From Bergeyella cardium (lineage in GTDB: Bacteria > Bacteroidota > Bacteroidia > Flavobacteriales > Weeksellaceae): a stretch of DNA of 64,000 nt. Each line of letters starts with the position of its first letter. Position 1 is the first letter of the stretch. The notes beneath the pieces were generated by a model. It was not told where the DNA came from, did no database searches, and saw only the letters and a program-made list of their open reading frames with translations. Where the stretch lies: positions 576,001-640,000 of the forward strand of contig NZ_QYCZ01000001.1 of the NCBI RefSeq assembly GCF_003614945.1, read 5' to 3'. This document shows positions 1 to 9,200 of the stretch, one piece after another. Position numbers and translations under genes: made by a program.

Positions 1-940
1 CGGTCGCTACGGATATGGTTGCTAATGGAGTCTTAAACTCGTGAGACATATTATTGATAAAATCCGTCTTAATATCCGCTATTTTCTTTTGTCTCATCAT
101 ATAATTAATGGATACAATGTATATCCCCAGTATGGTGAGAAGCGAGAGGAAGGTTCCCAAAAGCATTGGCAGATTGTCCTTAAACAGAGAGAAGTTTTTC
201 CTTGGGAAGACTACCGATAGCGTATAGATAGACTTGCCTTGATTATCGGTAAAGAGGATGTGGGAGTAGTTGGTATTAGACTCATTTGCTTTGTAGGATT
301 TGGTAAAGATATCGGTCATCTTATGGTTTTTATCAAAGATGCTAAACCCAAAGCTGGTATCTACTTTATTTTGTTTAAGCTCCTGAGCGATGATTTTCTG
401 CACCTGTTCTTTATTTACCCTCTTGCTGATGGGGAGGTTGGTTGCGTTTAGCCTTACGAATTCCTTCATTGCATACTCACCAGTTCCGAGGGCATTGCTC
501 AGCTCGGAGGTAAGGATTTGAGGTGTGAGTTTATCGGTTTTAATGCCAATAATCCCCTCATCGGTAAAGAGCTTGGTACGCATCAGGCTGTCCCCTTTAT
601 TAGAAATCGGGATATCCTCTGTTTGAATAATATTTTTGGAGTAGATGATCGTCTTCTTCGTTGCCGAATCTTCGGTTTGCTGTATGGTGGTGAGCGAAGG
701 CTGCTTGCTGCTGGCAATTACCGTATTTCCAAAGTCTTTATAATCTTCATTGAGGTACTTCTGGACCTCTGCTTCTTCTATTTTCTTTACTGAGCCTTCC
801 AGTGCGAGGTGTACTTTATTACTGAAATCTTGGTCTAATGCATCATAATACTCCTTGAGCCACTTTATTTGTAAAGTAACGAAGATAATGAGCGATACAG
901 ACATCAGAAACGATATAATGGGTATAAATCTTTTATTCAT
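1..940 (-). CDS. sensor histidine kinase, 5' part only (gene runs off the left edge)
   Basis: Reading leftwards from the ATG at 940-938, the frame is open to base 1 (313 codons), so the 3' part, including the ATPase domain, is outside the window. The protein starts with a short basic N-terminus and a membrane segment (about residues 5-22), followed by a long extracytoplasmic region. A second membrane segment (about residues 255-275) precedes an H-box with the motif NMSHEFKTPLATI, in which the His is the expected autophosphorylation site. This order (TM, periplasmic sensor, TM, HisKA) is that of a membrane-bound two-component kinase. The ligand cannot be read from the sequence, and no response regulator lies on the visible side. 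ruvC is downstream in map order but has its own promoter. Confidence 0.88.
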   Translation of the reverse strand, partial: MNKRFIPIISFLMSVSLIIFVTLQIKWLKEYYDALDQDFSNKVHLALEGSVKKIEEAEVQKYLNEDYKDFGNTVIASSKQPSLTTIQQTEDSATKKTIIYSKNIIQTEDIPISNKGDSLMRTKLFTDEGIIGIKTDKLTPQILTSELSNALGTGEYAMKEFVRLNATNLPISKRVNKEQVQKIIAQELKQNKVDTSFGFSIFDKNHKMTDIFTKSYKANESNTNYSHILFTDNQGKSIYTLSVVFPRKNFSLFKDNLPMLLGTFLSLLTILGIYIVSINYMMRQKKIADIKTDFINNMSHEFKTPLATISVAT

Positions 941-1033
941 AACAGGTCATCTACTGTGACTAATAGCTATTCTTCTGTGCTTAAACTCTCGTTTTCGTAT
1001 AAAAATAGAGAGATTTAACACTTATACAACAAA

Positions 1034-1041
1034 CAAAAGTA
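1034..1041 (-). promoter_or_regulatory. -7 promoter element TACTTTTG for the sensor kinase gene
   Basis: The minus strand reads TACTTTTG, a match to the Bacteroidota -7 consensus TAnnTTTG. It lies about 93 nt before the kinase start codon. No clear -33 TTG is seen at the usual spacing. Confidence 0.5.
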
Positions 1042-1102
1042 TAAAAAATTATGCCTTTTCTGTTAAAATAGGCTTTTTTAATATAAAATTAACGCTCTTT
1101 GC

Positions 1103-1657
1103 TTACTTCAATCTTTCGGGATTTTGCTTGATAAAGCTTTCCCAACCTGAGTATGATTTCTCCTTTTCTGCATTTCCAGAGTTGAAATAATGGCAGACCG
1201 CCACAGCCAGTCCGTCTGAAGCATCGAGGTATTTGGTGGGGAATTCTTTTAGCTCTAAGAGGTTTTTTAGCATTGCGGCAACCTGCTCTTTACTGGCATT
1301 ACCATTACCCGTAATTGCCATTTTTACCTTCTTGGGAGAGTATTCTGTAATCGGTATATCTCGGTAAAGGCTTGCTGCCATAGCCACCCCCTGTGCCCTC
1401 CCTAATTTGAGCATAGACTGTACATTCTTACCATAAAAAGGAGCTTCCAAAGCCACTTCATCGGGGTGATATTCATTTATAAGAGCAAGGGTTTTCTCGA
1501 AGATATGTTTGAGTTTAGTAGCGTGGTTAGGATACTTTTTGAGGATAAGCTCGTGTATAGAGACCAGCGACATTCTCCCTCCTCGAATGGCAATAATACC
1601 AAAGCCCATCACCGTAGTGCCAGGGTCTATCCCCAAAATGATTTTCTCAGTTTTCAT
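1103..1657 (-). CDS. ruvC: Holliday junction resolvase RuvC (crossover junction endodeoxyribonuclease)
   Basis: RuvC is the nuclease of the RuvABC system. It cuts four-way DNA junctions symmetrically during recombination and repair. The 184-residue protein is of normal family length. The RNase H-like active site is visible: D11 in GIDPGT, E71 in ALEAPFYGKN, and D145/D148 in LDASDGLAVAVCH, matching D7, E66, D138 and D141 of the E. coli enzyme. The GRAQG segment after the second motif is also conserved. The ATG at 1657 is chosen because a TACTTTTG element ends 4 nt upstream, which rules out any longer product. No ruvA or ruvB is adjacent, as is common in this phylum. Confidence 0.96.
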   Translation of the reverse strand: MKTEKIILGIDPGTTVMGFGIIAIRGGRMSLVSIHELILKKYPNHATKLKHIFEKTLALINEYHPDEVALEAPFYGKNVQSMLKLGRAQGVAMAASLYRDIPITEYSPKKVKMAITGNGNASKEQVAAMLKNLLELKEFPTKYLDASDGLAVAVCHYFNSGNAEKEKSYSGWESFIKQNPERLK

Positions 1658-1661
1658 TTTG

Positions 1662-1669
1662 CAAAAGTA
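1662..1669 (-). promoter_or_regulatory. -7 promoter element TACTTTTG abutting ruvC
   Basis: TACTTTTG on the minus strand ends 4 nt before the ruvC ATG. Transcription would then begin at or within a few bases of the start codon, giving a leaderless or nearly leaderless mRNA. Confidence 0.6.
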
Positions 1670-1751
1670 AGGATTTTGCAGTAGGCTATAGACAGTAAGC
1701 CCAGAGCGTGGAAAGTGATTACTTAAACTAAATGTGAGATATATCTTCTTT

Positions 1752-1790
1752 AAAATCTACGGGCGTCCTGAAAGGACGCCCGTAGATTTT
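1752..1790 (-). terminator. perfect 18-bp stem-loop downstream of guaB
   Basis: An uninterrupted 18-bp inverted repeat (1752-1769 and 1773-1790) with a GAA loop has a GC-rich core (GGGCGTCC/GGACGCCC) and AAAATCTAC/GTAGATTTT ends. It is the first strong hairpin after guaB on the minus strand and probably terminates guaB. The stem is much longer than usual for an intrinsic terminator. Confidence 0.7.
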
Positions 1791-1805
1791 TATTATAAAC
1801 TTAAT

Positions 1806-1854
1806 TGCCAATACCTGTTAGCAAAGCCTACTGCTTACTGCCTGTCGCCTAAGG
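1806..1854. repeat. heptamer-phased degenerate repeat at the guaB 3' end
   Basis: The stretch just beyond the guaB stop can be written as successive 7-mers (CCTACTG, CTTACTG, CCTGTCG, CCTAAGG, CTTATAG). The same words recur after mfd, clpP and the 17.8 kb kinase gene, also in 7-bp steps. It does not look coding. Confidence 0.55.
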
Positions 1855-1855
1855 C

Positions 1856-3316
1856 TTATAGCGAATAGTTCGGTGCTTCTTGGGTAATGATAACATCGTG
1901 GGGGTGGGATTCTTTGAGGCCGCTGCCTGTAATCTTCACCATTTTGCTATCGGTTTGTAGGGTAGGGATGTCCTTCGTGCCGCAGTAGCCCATACCCGCG
2001 CGGATGCCCCCTACGAGCTGGAAGACTACATCTTCTATCTTCCCTTTGTATGGCACTCTGCCTTCTATGCCTTCGGGTACGAATTTCTTTGCTTCTGCTT
2101 GGAAGTATCTTTCCTTGCCTCCTCTTCTCATCGCTGCGAGGCTCCCCATACCTTGGTAGGATTTAAACTTTCTACCCTGGAAGATGATTTCCTCGCCTGG
2201 AGCTTCTTCCGTTCCAGCAAAGAGGGAACCGAGCATTACGGCATTTGCACCCGATGCAAGGGCTTTTACAATGTCGCCAGAGAGCTTAATACCCCCATCG
2301 GCGATAACGCTTACGCGTCTGGTTTTGGCGTATTCGTAGACATTGTAGATTGCGGAGAGCTGAGGTACGCCCACACCCGCCACTACTCGAGTAGTGCAGA
2401 TGGAGCCTGGACCAATGCCTACTTTCAGGACATTGGCGCCGGCATCGATGAGGTCTTTTGCTGCTTCTGCGGTTACGATATTCCCGCCCACGATATCCAA
2501 ATCTGGATACGCGGAACGAATCTCTCGGATTTTTTCAACCACTCCTTTGGAATGCCCGTGTGCGGAGTCTATGGTGATGATATCTACACCTGCATCTACA
2601 AGGGCTTTTACGCGCTCCATAGTATCTACGCCTACCCCTACGCCAGCCCCTACGATGAGCCTGCCGTTTTTGTCTTTATTGGCATTGGGGTATTCCATCT
2701 GGTTGTCTATATCCTTTATGGTGATGAGCCCTACGAGGCGATATTCATCATCTACGATAGGGAGCTTCTCTACTCGGTTGCTCAGGAGGATTTCCTTTGC
2801 TGTTTCCAGTGTAGCATTCTTATCGGAGGTAATGAGGTTGTCCTTCGTCATCAGTTCTTCTACCTTTATAGATTCATCTTCTTGGTATTTTACATCTCTG
2901 TTGGTAATGATTCCTATCAGTCTGTTATTAAAATCTACCACAGGAAGCCCTGAAATCTTATATCGAAGCATCAGTTCTTTTGCTTCGCCCAAAGTATGGT
3001 CTTTGGTAAGGGTTACGGGGTCAGAAATCATTCCGTTTTCTGAGCGTTTTACCTTATTTACCTGAGCGGCTTGCTCATCTATCGGCATATTCTTATGAAT
3101 GAAACCGAGCCCGCCTACGCGTGCAAGGGCAATGGCAAGTTCTGCCTCGGTTACGGTGTCCATAGCTGCAGAGACGATGGGCGTGTTCAGGGTAATCTTG
3201 TCGGTAAGTCTTGATTGAAGAGAAACTTGGTTCGGAAGTACTTCGGAGTACGAAGGGATGAGGAGTACATCATCAAAAGTAATGGCTTCCTCTACGATTT
3301 TGTTGTGTATAGACAT
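1856..3316 (-). CDS. guaB: inosine-5'-monophosphate dehydrogenase
   Basis: GuaB oxidises IMP to XMP with NAD+, the rate-limiting step of guanine nucleotide synthesis. The 486-residue protein has the usual TIM barrel interrupted by a pair of CBS domains (about residues 97-205, with KISGLPVVD and RVEKLPIVD repeats). The catalytic loop [11 protein letters not shown] places the nucleophilic cysteine at C307. The [10 protein letters not shown] segment and the flap region with YRGMGS-type sequence (here [10 protein letters not shown]) are also present. An antisense open frame of 284 codons inside this gene is a shadow. A TAATTTTG element 14 nt upstream shows the gene has its own promoter, and a strong hairpin follows it, so it is probably monocistronic. 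Confidence 0.97.
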   Translation of the reverse strand: MSIHNKIVEEAITFDDVLLIPSYSEVLPNQVSLQSRLTDKITLNTPIVSAAMDTVTEAELAIALARVGGLGFIHKNMPIDEQAAQVNKVKRSENGMISDPVTLTKDHTLGEAKELMLRYKISGLPVVDFNNRLIGIITNRDVKYQEDESIKVEELMTKDNLITSDKNATLETAKEILLSNRVEKLPIVDDEYRLVGLITIKDIDNQMEYPNANKDKNGRLIVGAGVGVGVDTMERVKALVDAGVDIITIDSAHGHSKGVVEKIREIRSAYPDLDIVGGNIVTAEAAKDLIDAGANVLKVGIGPGSICTTRVVAGVGVPQLSAIYNVYEYAKTRRVSVIADGGIKLSGDIVKALASGANAVMLGSLFAGTEEAPGEEIIFQGRKFKSYQGMGSLAAMRRGGKERYFQAEAKKFVPEGIEGRVPYKGKIEDVVFQLVGGIRAGMGYCGTKDIPTLQTDSKMVKITGSGLKESHPHDVIITQEAPNYSL

Positions 3317-3330
3317 CTTTACTTTCTTGG

Positions 3331-3338
3331 CAAAATTA
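3331..3338 (-). promoter_or_regulatory. -7 promoter element TAATTTTG for guaB
   Basis: The minus strand reads TAATTTTG 14 nt before the guaB ATG, giving a very short 5' leader. Confidence 0.55.
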
Positions 3339-3407
3339 AAGGTTTAGGATAAAACTGAAAAATAAATTTGAATTAAATATTTGTTAAAGGACCGATAGCT
3401 CGCTTTT

Positions 3408-3749
3408 TTAATCACGGTTGAATCTCGTGAGTTTTTTTTCTACCCATATCGTAGCAAAGGGGAAGAATGCCGAGAGCAGTGCAAAAACGAAGTCCTCATC
3501 ATCCCATTTAAAGATTTTCCTTACAGGGAGGCAAAGCAGTAGATATAGCGTGAAGAAGAGCCCGTGAATATTCCCTACAATAATGATAAAGATGGTGGGG
3601 AGGAGTCCTTCGCTGTCGTACCGTTTCCAGACCATTGCAATGCAGTAGAGCAAGAAGCAGGAGATTGCTTCGGCGGTGCAGACCTTTTTAAACCACTTGA
3701 TGATTCGCTCGTCTGGATACTTAGAAAAGAATGTATAGATAAAGTTCAT
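3408..3749 (-). CDS. DUF3817-family small integral membrane protein
   Basis: This 113-residue protein has about three hydrophobic segments (residues 25-43, 50-76 and 84-103). The pattern is GNIHGLFFTLYLL in the middle and FFPFATIWVEKKL near the C-terminus, which I recognise as the DUF3817 family; its members usually run 90-120 residues. The biochemical function of the family is unknown to me. It starts 8 bp after the nadD stop and has no promoter of its own, so it is the last gene of a recJ-nadD-DUF3817 operon. Confidence 0.8.
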   Translation of the reverse strand: MNFIYTFFSKYPDERIIKWFKKVCTAEAISCFLLYCIAMVWKRYDSEGLLPTIFIIIVGNIHGLFFTLYLLLCLPVRKIFKWDDEDFVFALLSAFFPFATIWVEKKLTRFNRD

Positions 3750-3757
3750 TGGGATGT

Positions 3758-4342
3758 TTAATTTTCGTAGAAGCCTGTTTTATCAAGATAGTCAAAAACC
3801 TCTGGTGGGAGCATAGGGCGTACGCTCTTTTTTTCTTTAATCATTTTTCTGATTTCGGTAGCAGAAAGCTCTATTATGGGTGCTTTTATCCTGTGGATAT
3901 TCGGGTGATGGGCAAATTGAGCACTCTCCATCTCATCATTTGAAATTCTCGGATAGACGATAATCTGATGATTATCTACTAATACATTGGCGTTTTTCCA
4001 CTTGTGGAGGTGTTTGAGATTATCCTCACCCATTATCAAAGCAAAAGAATGCGTAGGGTATTTCTCTTTTAGGTATGCCAGCGTATCTATCGTATAGCTT
4101 GGTTTGGGTAAGGAAAATTCTATATTGGAAGCCCTCATCTTGGGATAATTCTTTATCGCGAGCTCTACCATATCGAGGCGATAGTGGTCGTTGAGCAGAG
4201 ATTTCTTGTCTTTAAACGGATTCTGCGGACTGATGATAAACCACAGCTCATCCATATCCGAATGTTCCAGAATATAGTTGGCTAAAATCAAATGCCCGAT
4301 GTGTATGGGATTAAACGACCCGAAGAAAAGCCCTATTTTCAT
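3758..4342 (-). CDS. nadD: nicotinate-nucleotide adenylyltransferase
   Basis: NadD transfers AMP from ATP to nicotinate mononucleotide, making deamido-NAD+ in NAD synthesis. The 194 residues match the family length. The nucleotidyltransferase signature GSFNPIHIGH is at residues 8-17. Next come the substrate-binding WFIISPQNPFK segment and, near the C-terminus, SATEIRKMIKEKKS, which corresponds to the second nucleotide-binding motif (ISSTxIR in many homologues). It begins 22 bp after recJ and ends 8 bp before the DUF3817 gene on the same strand, indicating co-transcription. Confidence 0.95.
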   Translation of the reverse strand: MKIGLFFGSFNPIHIGHLILANYILEHSDMDELWFIISPQNPFKDKKSLLNDHYRLDMVELAIKNYPKMRASNIEFSLPKPSYTIDTLAYLKEKYPTHSFALIMGEDNLKHLHKWKNANVLVDNHQIIVYPRISNDEMESAQFAHHPNIHRIKAPIIELSATEIRKMIKEKKSVRPMLPPEVFDYLDKTGFYEN

Positions 4343-4364
4343 AGCTTAAATAAAAGATATTGGA

Positions 4365-6074
4365 TTAGTGGAATTTTACAGCCCTAAGGTTGAGGTAATA
4401 GGTTACATTTCCTTTCCAGTGGTTTTCCTCTACCGTAAAGGCGATATCAAAACTCTCGGTGCGGAACCTCTCTACATACTCCCCGAGCTTAAAGCCCACG
4501 CATTCTATATTCTTACCCGTAGATTCTTGGCGGATGTAGAATTTTAAGTGGTAGTCTTCCTTGCCCATTGTCTTTACCAAGCCCGTTACTCTCTGGTCTT
4601 TCAGAACGAGTATGGGTTTCATATTCTTTGGACCGAAAGGAGCCAGTTTTCTGTGGAAGTTATAAAACTCTCGGTTGAGGTCATCTATATGGATGATGGT
4701 ATCTATCTGTATGCTTGGCGTTCGCTGGTGTTCTTTTATTCTTTCGGAGACGATTTTCTCGAAGCGCTCTTTAAACTCCTCGAATTTTTCTTTCTCCATT
4801 ACAAGGCCTGCCGCAGCCTGATGCCCTCCGAATTTCAGGAAGAGGTCGGAGCATAAATCCAATGCTTCATACACATCAAAATCTGATATTGAGCGGGCAG
4901 AAGCGACCAGCTCTTCATTATTCCCTTCGGTAAAGACGAGCGTAGGCTTGTAGTAAGTCTCTATCAGCCGAGAGGCTACAATCCCGATAACGCCTTTGTT
5001 CCACTTGGGGTTATAGACTATGGTGGAGTAGTTGTTCTGCTGGTGAGTATCTTCAATCTGTTGGAGCGCTTCTAATGTAGAGTTGATGTCCAGCTCTCGT
5101 CTTTCATCATTTAGATTCATAATCTCCTGTACGATGTGCTTTGCACTTTTCAGGTTGTCAGAAATCATCAGTTCTACGGCTGCTTTAGCGTGGGAGATTC
5201 TCCCTGCGGCATTGATTTTCGGGGCGATTTCAAAAACGATGTTGGATATATCAAAGGTGGAGAGCCGCTCTTTGGGGATGAGCTGGCGGAGCCCGAGTTT
5301 TCTTGTTTTTCTTAGGGTTTTGAGCCCGAGTTTTGCTAAATGCCTGTTCTCTCCCGTAATCGCTACGATATCCGCTGCTATGGATATGGCAAGCAAGTCG
5401 GTAAGCTCGAAGAGTTCATTTTCTGGGATTTTATAGATGGCGTTTAGTCCTTGGCAGAGTTTGAAACCTACGCCACATCCCGAGAGTTCTTTGTAGGGGT
5501 ACCGGCAGTCGGCTCTCTTGGGGTCGAGCACTGCAAAGGCATTGGGGATTTTATCACTGGGCAGGTGGTGGTCGCAAATGATGAAGTCTATTCCCAAGCT
5601 ATTGGCATAGTCTATTTTATCTCCTGCTTTTATCCCACAATCTAATGCGATGATGAGCGAGAAATCATTCTTCTTCGCAAAGTCAATTCCCTCCGTAGAG
5701 ACTCCATAGCCCTCCAAATTCCTGTCGGGTATATAGAAGTCGAGGTATTTCTTGTCTACGATTTTGCTTAGGTAGAGGTACATCAAGGATACGGCAGTGG
5801 TTCCATCCACATCATAATCTCCATAGATGAGGATTTTCTCACCATTCTCTATGGCGGTAGCGATTCGCTCTACGGCTTTCTGCATATCTGCCATCAGGAA
5901 GGGGTTGTGTATATCTTCGAGTTTAGGTTTGAAGAATTCGCGTGCTTTTTGATAGTCATCAATCTCTCTTAGCACAAGTATTTTAGATTCCAATGTCCCA
6001 AATCCGATAGAGGCGCTCAGCCCATCTACCACCTCTTCATTGGGTTCTGGAAGGTAAATCCATTTTTGATTCAT
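4365..6074 (-). CDS. recJ: single-stranded-DNA-specific exonuclease RecJ
   Basis: RecJ degrades single-stranded DNA 5' to 3' in recombination and repair. The protein has the DHH phosphoesterase core: ILIYGDYDVDGT near residue 83, LIIALDCGIK, FIICDHHLP, then a DHHA1 region with GVIGIVASRL and FGGHQAAAG. The longest open frame begins at 6116, but its first 14 residues are hydrophobic and unlike RecJ. A TACTTTTG promoter element at 6081-6088 lies inside that extension, so I choose the ATG at 6074 (product starting MNQKWIYLPEPN, 569 residues). It is the first gene of the recJ-nadD-DUF3817 operon and is divergent from mfd. Confidence 0.94.
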   Translation of the reverse strand: MNQKWIYLPEPNEEVVDGLSASIGFGTLESKILVLREIDDYQKAREFFKPKLEDIHNPFLMADMQKAVERIATAIENGEKILIYGDYDVDGTTAVSLMYLYLSKIVDKKYLDFYIPDRNLEGYGVSTEGIDFAKKNDFSLIIALDCGIKAGDKIDYANSLGIDFIICDHHLPSDKIPNAFAVLDPKRADCRYPYKELSGCGVGFKLCQGLNAIYKIPENELFELTDLLAISIAADIVAITGENRHLAKLGLKTLRKTRKLGLRQLIPKERLSTFDISNIVFEIAPKINAAGRISHAKAAVELMISDNLKSAKHIVQEIMNLNDERRELDINSTLEALQQIEDTHQQNNYSTIVYNPKWNKGVIGIVASRLIETYYKPTLVFTEGNNEELVASARSISDFDVYEALDLCSDLFLKFGGHQAAAGLVMEKEKFEEFKERFEKIVSERIKEHQRTPSIQIDTIIHIDDLNREFYNFHRKLAPFGPKNMKPILVLKDQRVTGLVKTMGKEDYHLKFYIRQESTGKNIECVGFKLGEYVERFRTESFDIAFTVEENHWKGNVTYYLNLRAVKFH

Positions 6075-6080
6075 AATGAG

Positions 6081-6088
6081 CAAAAGTA
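6081..6088 (-). promoter_or_regulatory. -7 promoter element TACTTTTG deciding the recJ start
   Basis: TACTTTTG on the minus strand ends 6 nt before the ATG at 6074 and lies within the upstream extension of the open frame. This makes the upstream ATG implausible. Confidence 0.6.
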
Positions 6089-6230
6089 AAGAAATATTTT
6101 TGATGAGGTAGAACACTCGTTTATCTCTCAGAGTTTAATAATTGTAATGAGCTATGGAGGGAGACAGCCCAAACCTGCTTAGAGCAGTATAGAGGGTAGA
6201 TTTGAGAGGATTATTTACATTGGGTTTTAC

Positions 6231-6238
6231 TATCTTTG
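6231..6238 (+). promoter_or_regulatory. -7 promoter element TATCTTTG for mfd
   Basis: TATCTTTG matches TAnnTTTG. It lies 58 nt before the mfd ATG, giving one of the longer leaders in the window. Confidence 0.5.
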
Positions 6239-6296
6239 CCTGCCTGTTTCAGCTGTTGGCATTCTGCTTTCAGCTTTTGAGCATTTAAAGAAAGAT

Positions 6297-9200
6297 ATGA
6301 AGAAAATAAATGAATCTCTTCTGCCAGAGCTTTTAAGAAGAGACTTTGGAAAGGATATTTTTGAAGGATTATCTACTCATCATTATATTAATGTAAAGGG
6401 GAGTGCGGGTTCTGTGCCTTCGCTTATTGCTGCAGAGCTTTTTACGGTTCAGAATAAAACTTTGCTCTTCATTACTGATGATAAGGAAGCGGCATTTTAC
6501 ATCACTTCTGAAATGGAGAATCTGGTGGGAGAGGAGCGAGTACTCTATTTCCCAGAGACTCACCTTGAGCCTTATCAGATTGAGAAAACACAGAATGCAA
6601 ACATCGTATTGCGAACGGAAGTACTCAATAAAATACTCTTAAGTAGCGAGCCAAAAGTCATTGTAGCACATTCAGGAGCGCTCTGTGAGAAAGTAATCAA
6701 AAAAGAAGACTTTAAAGCAATCTCACATAAGATAAAGGTAGGCGAGCAGTTGGATTTTAACTTTACAGAAGAACTTCTGCATCAGTTTAATTTTAACCCG
6801 ACCGACTTTGTTTCCGAGCCTGGTGAGTTCTCCGTACGAGGAGGGATTGTAGATGTATTTTCTTATTCCAATGAAAAACCCTACCGCATCTCTTTCTTTG
6901 GAAATGAAGTGGAGAGCATCAGAGAGTTTGATATAGAAACTCAGCTTTCCGTAGGCAAGGTAGAGGAGTTTGAGCTGGTTTCTAATATGAACTTTGCAGT
7001 AGTAGGAAAGCGAGTGCCTTTCCTTGATATACTCCCGCCAGATACCCTTATCATCACCCAGCAGGCTTATGCAACTTTTAATAAAATCAAGAGCTTCTAT
7101 CATCAATCCCTTGAAAAATTCGGCGCGCTAAGTGAGGCTATAAATCATAGCCATCCAGAGGAGCTGTTCGTCTCCGAAGAAGAATTTACCCAGCACTTCC
7201 AGAGGTTTAAGGTGGTAGATTTCTCTGCTCAGCCTCTTTCAGAAAAGCATTTGGGTGATGCTAATCGTATGGAATTACAGCTTAGCCAGACGCCTCAGCC
7301 GAGTTTTAATAAAAACTTTGAGATGCTTATTCAGGATTTGGAAGACAAGCTGCATCATCAGTATTCCGTCTGGATATCTTTCTCCAACGAAAAGCAAAGG
7401 GAAAGGCTTCAAAACATCTTTGAAGAGAAGGAGAAGAATATCCCTTTCCAGAGCTTTACCTCCGAGCTCCACGAGGGCTTTATCGATACCAGCTCTCGCA
7501 TTTCTGTGTATACCGACCATCAGATTTTTGATAGGTACCAACGCTTTAAGCCAAAGAATACCTTTGCTAAATCAGAACAGCTTACCCTGAAAGATTTGAT
7601 GTCTCTTAAAATAGGCGATTATATTACCCACATAGACCACGGCATTGGGAAGTTTATGGGTCTTGTAAAGGTGAATAATGACGGCAACATACAGGAATGT
7701 TTTAAGCTCTCGTATAAGAATGGAGATTTGCTCTATGTAAGCATACACTCTTTGCACAAGATTTCTAAATATAATGGCGCCGAAGGAAAGGAAATCGTGC
7801 TCTCAAAGCTCGGTTCTACCGCTTGGAAGTCATTAAAACAGAAGACCAAAGCAAAGGTAAAGCAGATTGCCTTTGACCTGATAAAACTCTACGCAAAGCG
7901 AAAGGCAGCCAAGGGCTTTGCTTTTACCCCCGATACCTATCTTCAAAACGAGCTTGAAGCCAGCTTTATCTACGAAGATACGCCCGACCAGGAGAAAGCT
8001 ACCATAGAAGTGAAAAAAGATATGGAAGCCGAAACCGTGATGGACAGGCTCATCTGCGGAGATGTGGGGTTCGGTAAAACCGAAGTAGCAATCCGTGCGG
8101 CATTTAAAGCTGCGACCGATGGCAAGCAAGTGGCAATACTTGTGCCTACAACTGTACTCGCATTTCAGCATTACAGGAGCTTTAAAGAAAGGCTGAAAGA
8201 CTTCCCGGTGAATATCTCTTACCTCAACCGTTTTCGGACGACGAAGCAGAAAAATGAAACTCTGAAAGGCTTGGAAGAGGGAAAGATTGATATCGTTATC
8301 GGTACGCATCAGTTGGTCTCAGATAAAGTGAAGTTTAAAGACTTAGGGCTTCTCATCATAGATGAGGAACATAAGTTTGGTGTATCCGTAAAGGACAAAC
8401 TAAAAACCCTCCGTACCAATATAGATACGCTCACCCTTACCGCCACTCCTATCCCTCGCACGCTACAATTCTCCCTGATGGCAGCCAGAGACCTCTCTGT
8501 CATTAAGACTCCGCCACCTAATCGGCAGCCAGTAGATACGCAGCTCATAGGCTTTGATGAAGAGATGCTGAGAGATGCCATATCCTACGAAATACAGAGA
8601 GATGGGCAGGTGTATTTCATTAATAATAGAATAGAAAACTTGCAGGAAATCGCAGGGCTTATCCAAAGGCTTGTCCCTGATGCAAGGGTGATTACAGGGC
8701 ACGGACAGCTCGATGGAAAGGAGCTCGAAAGCCGTATCCTCGATTTTATGGAGGGTAAGTACGATGTACTCGTCTCTACCACCATCGTAGAAAGTGGGGT
8801 AGATGTACCGAATGCAAATACCATTTTCATTAATGATGCTCAGCGCTTCGGTATGGCAGACCTCCACCAGATGCGAGGCCGTGTGGGTAGGGGTAACCGA
8901 AAGGCTTTCTGCTACCTCATCACTCCACCGATGGATATGATGACTCCCGATGCCCGCAAAAGACTTGAGGCCGTAGAACAGTTCTCCGACCTTGGGAGTG
9001 GTTTCCAAATCGCAATGAAAGACCTTGAAATCCGCGGAGCAGGGGACCTGCTCGGTGCCGAGCAGAGTGGTTTTATCAACGAGATGGGCTTTGATACTTA
9101 TCAGAAGATTATGCAGGAGGCATTGGAAGAGCTTCAGAATGATGAGCAGTTTGAGCAGTATTTTGAGAATGAAGAAGACCGAAAGAAGCTCTTCAACTCT

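Noticed and set aside
2099-2953. 284-codon open frame antisense to guaB
   Set aside because: It lies wholly within a well-supported gene, has an unlikely composition (many Cys, Phe and Tyr) and no recognisable domain.
6075-6116. Upstream start giving RecJ 14 extra hydrophobic residues
   Set aside because: The added segment overlaps the TACTTTTG promoter element and has no counterpart in RecJ.
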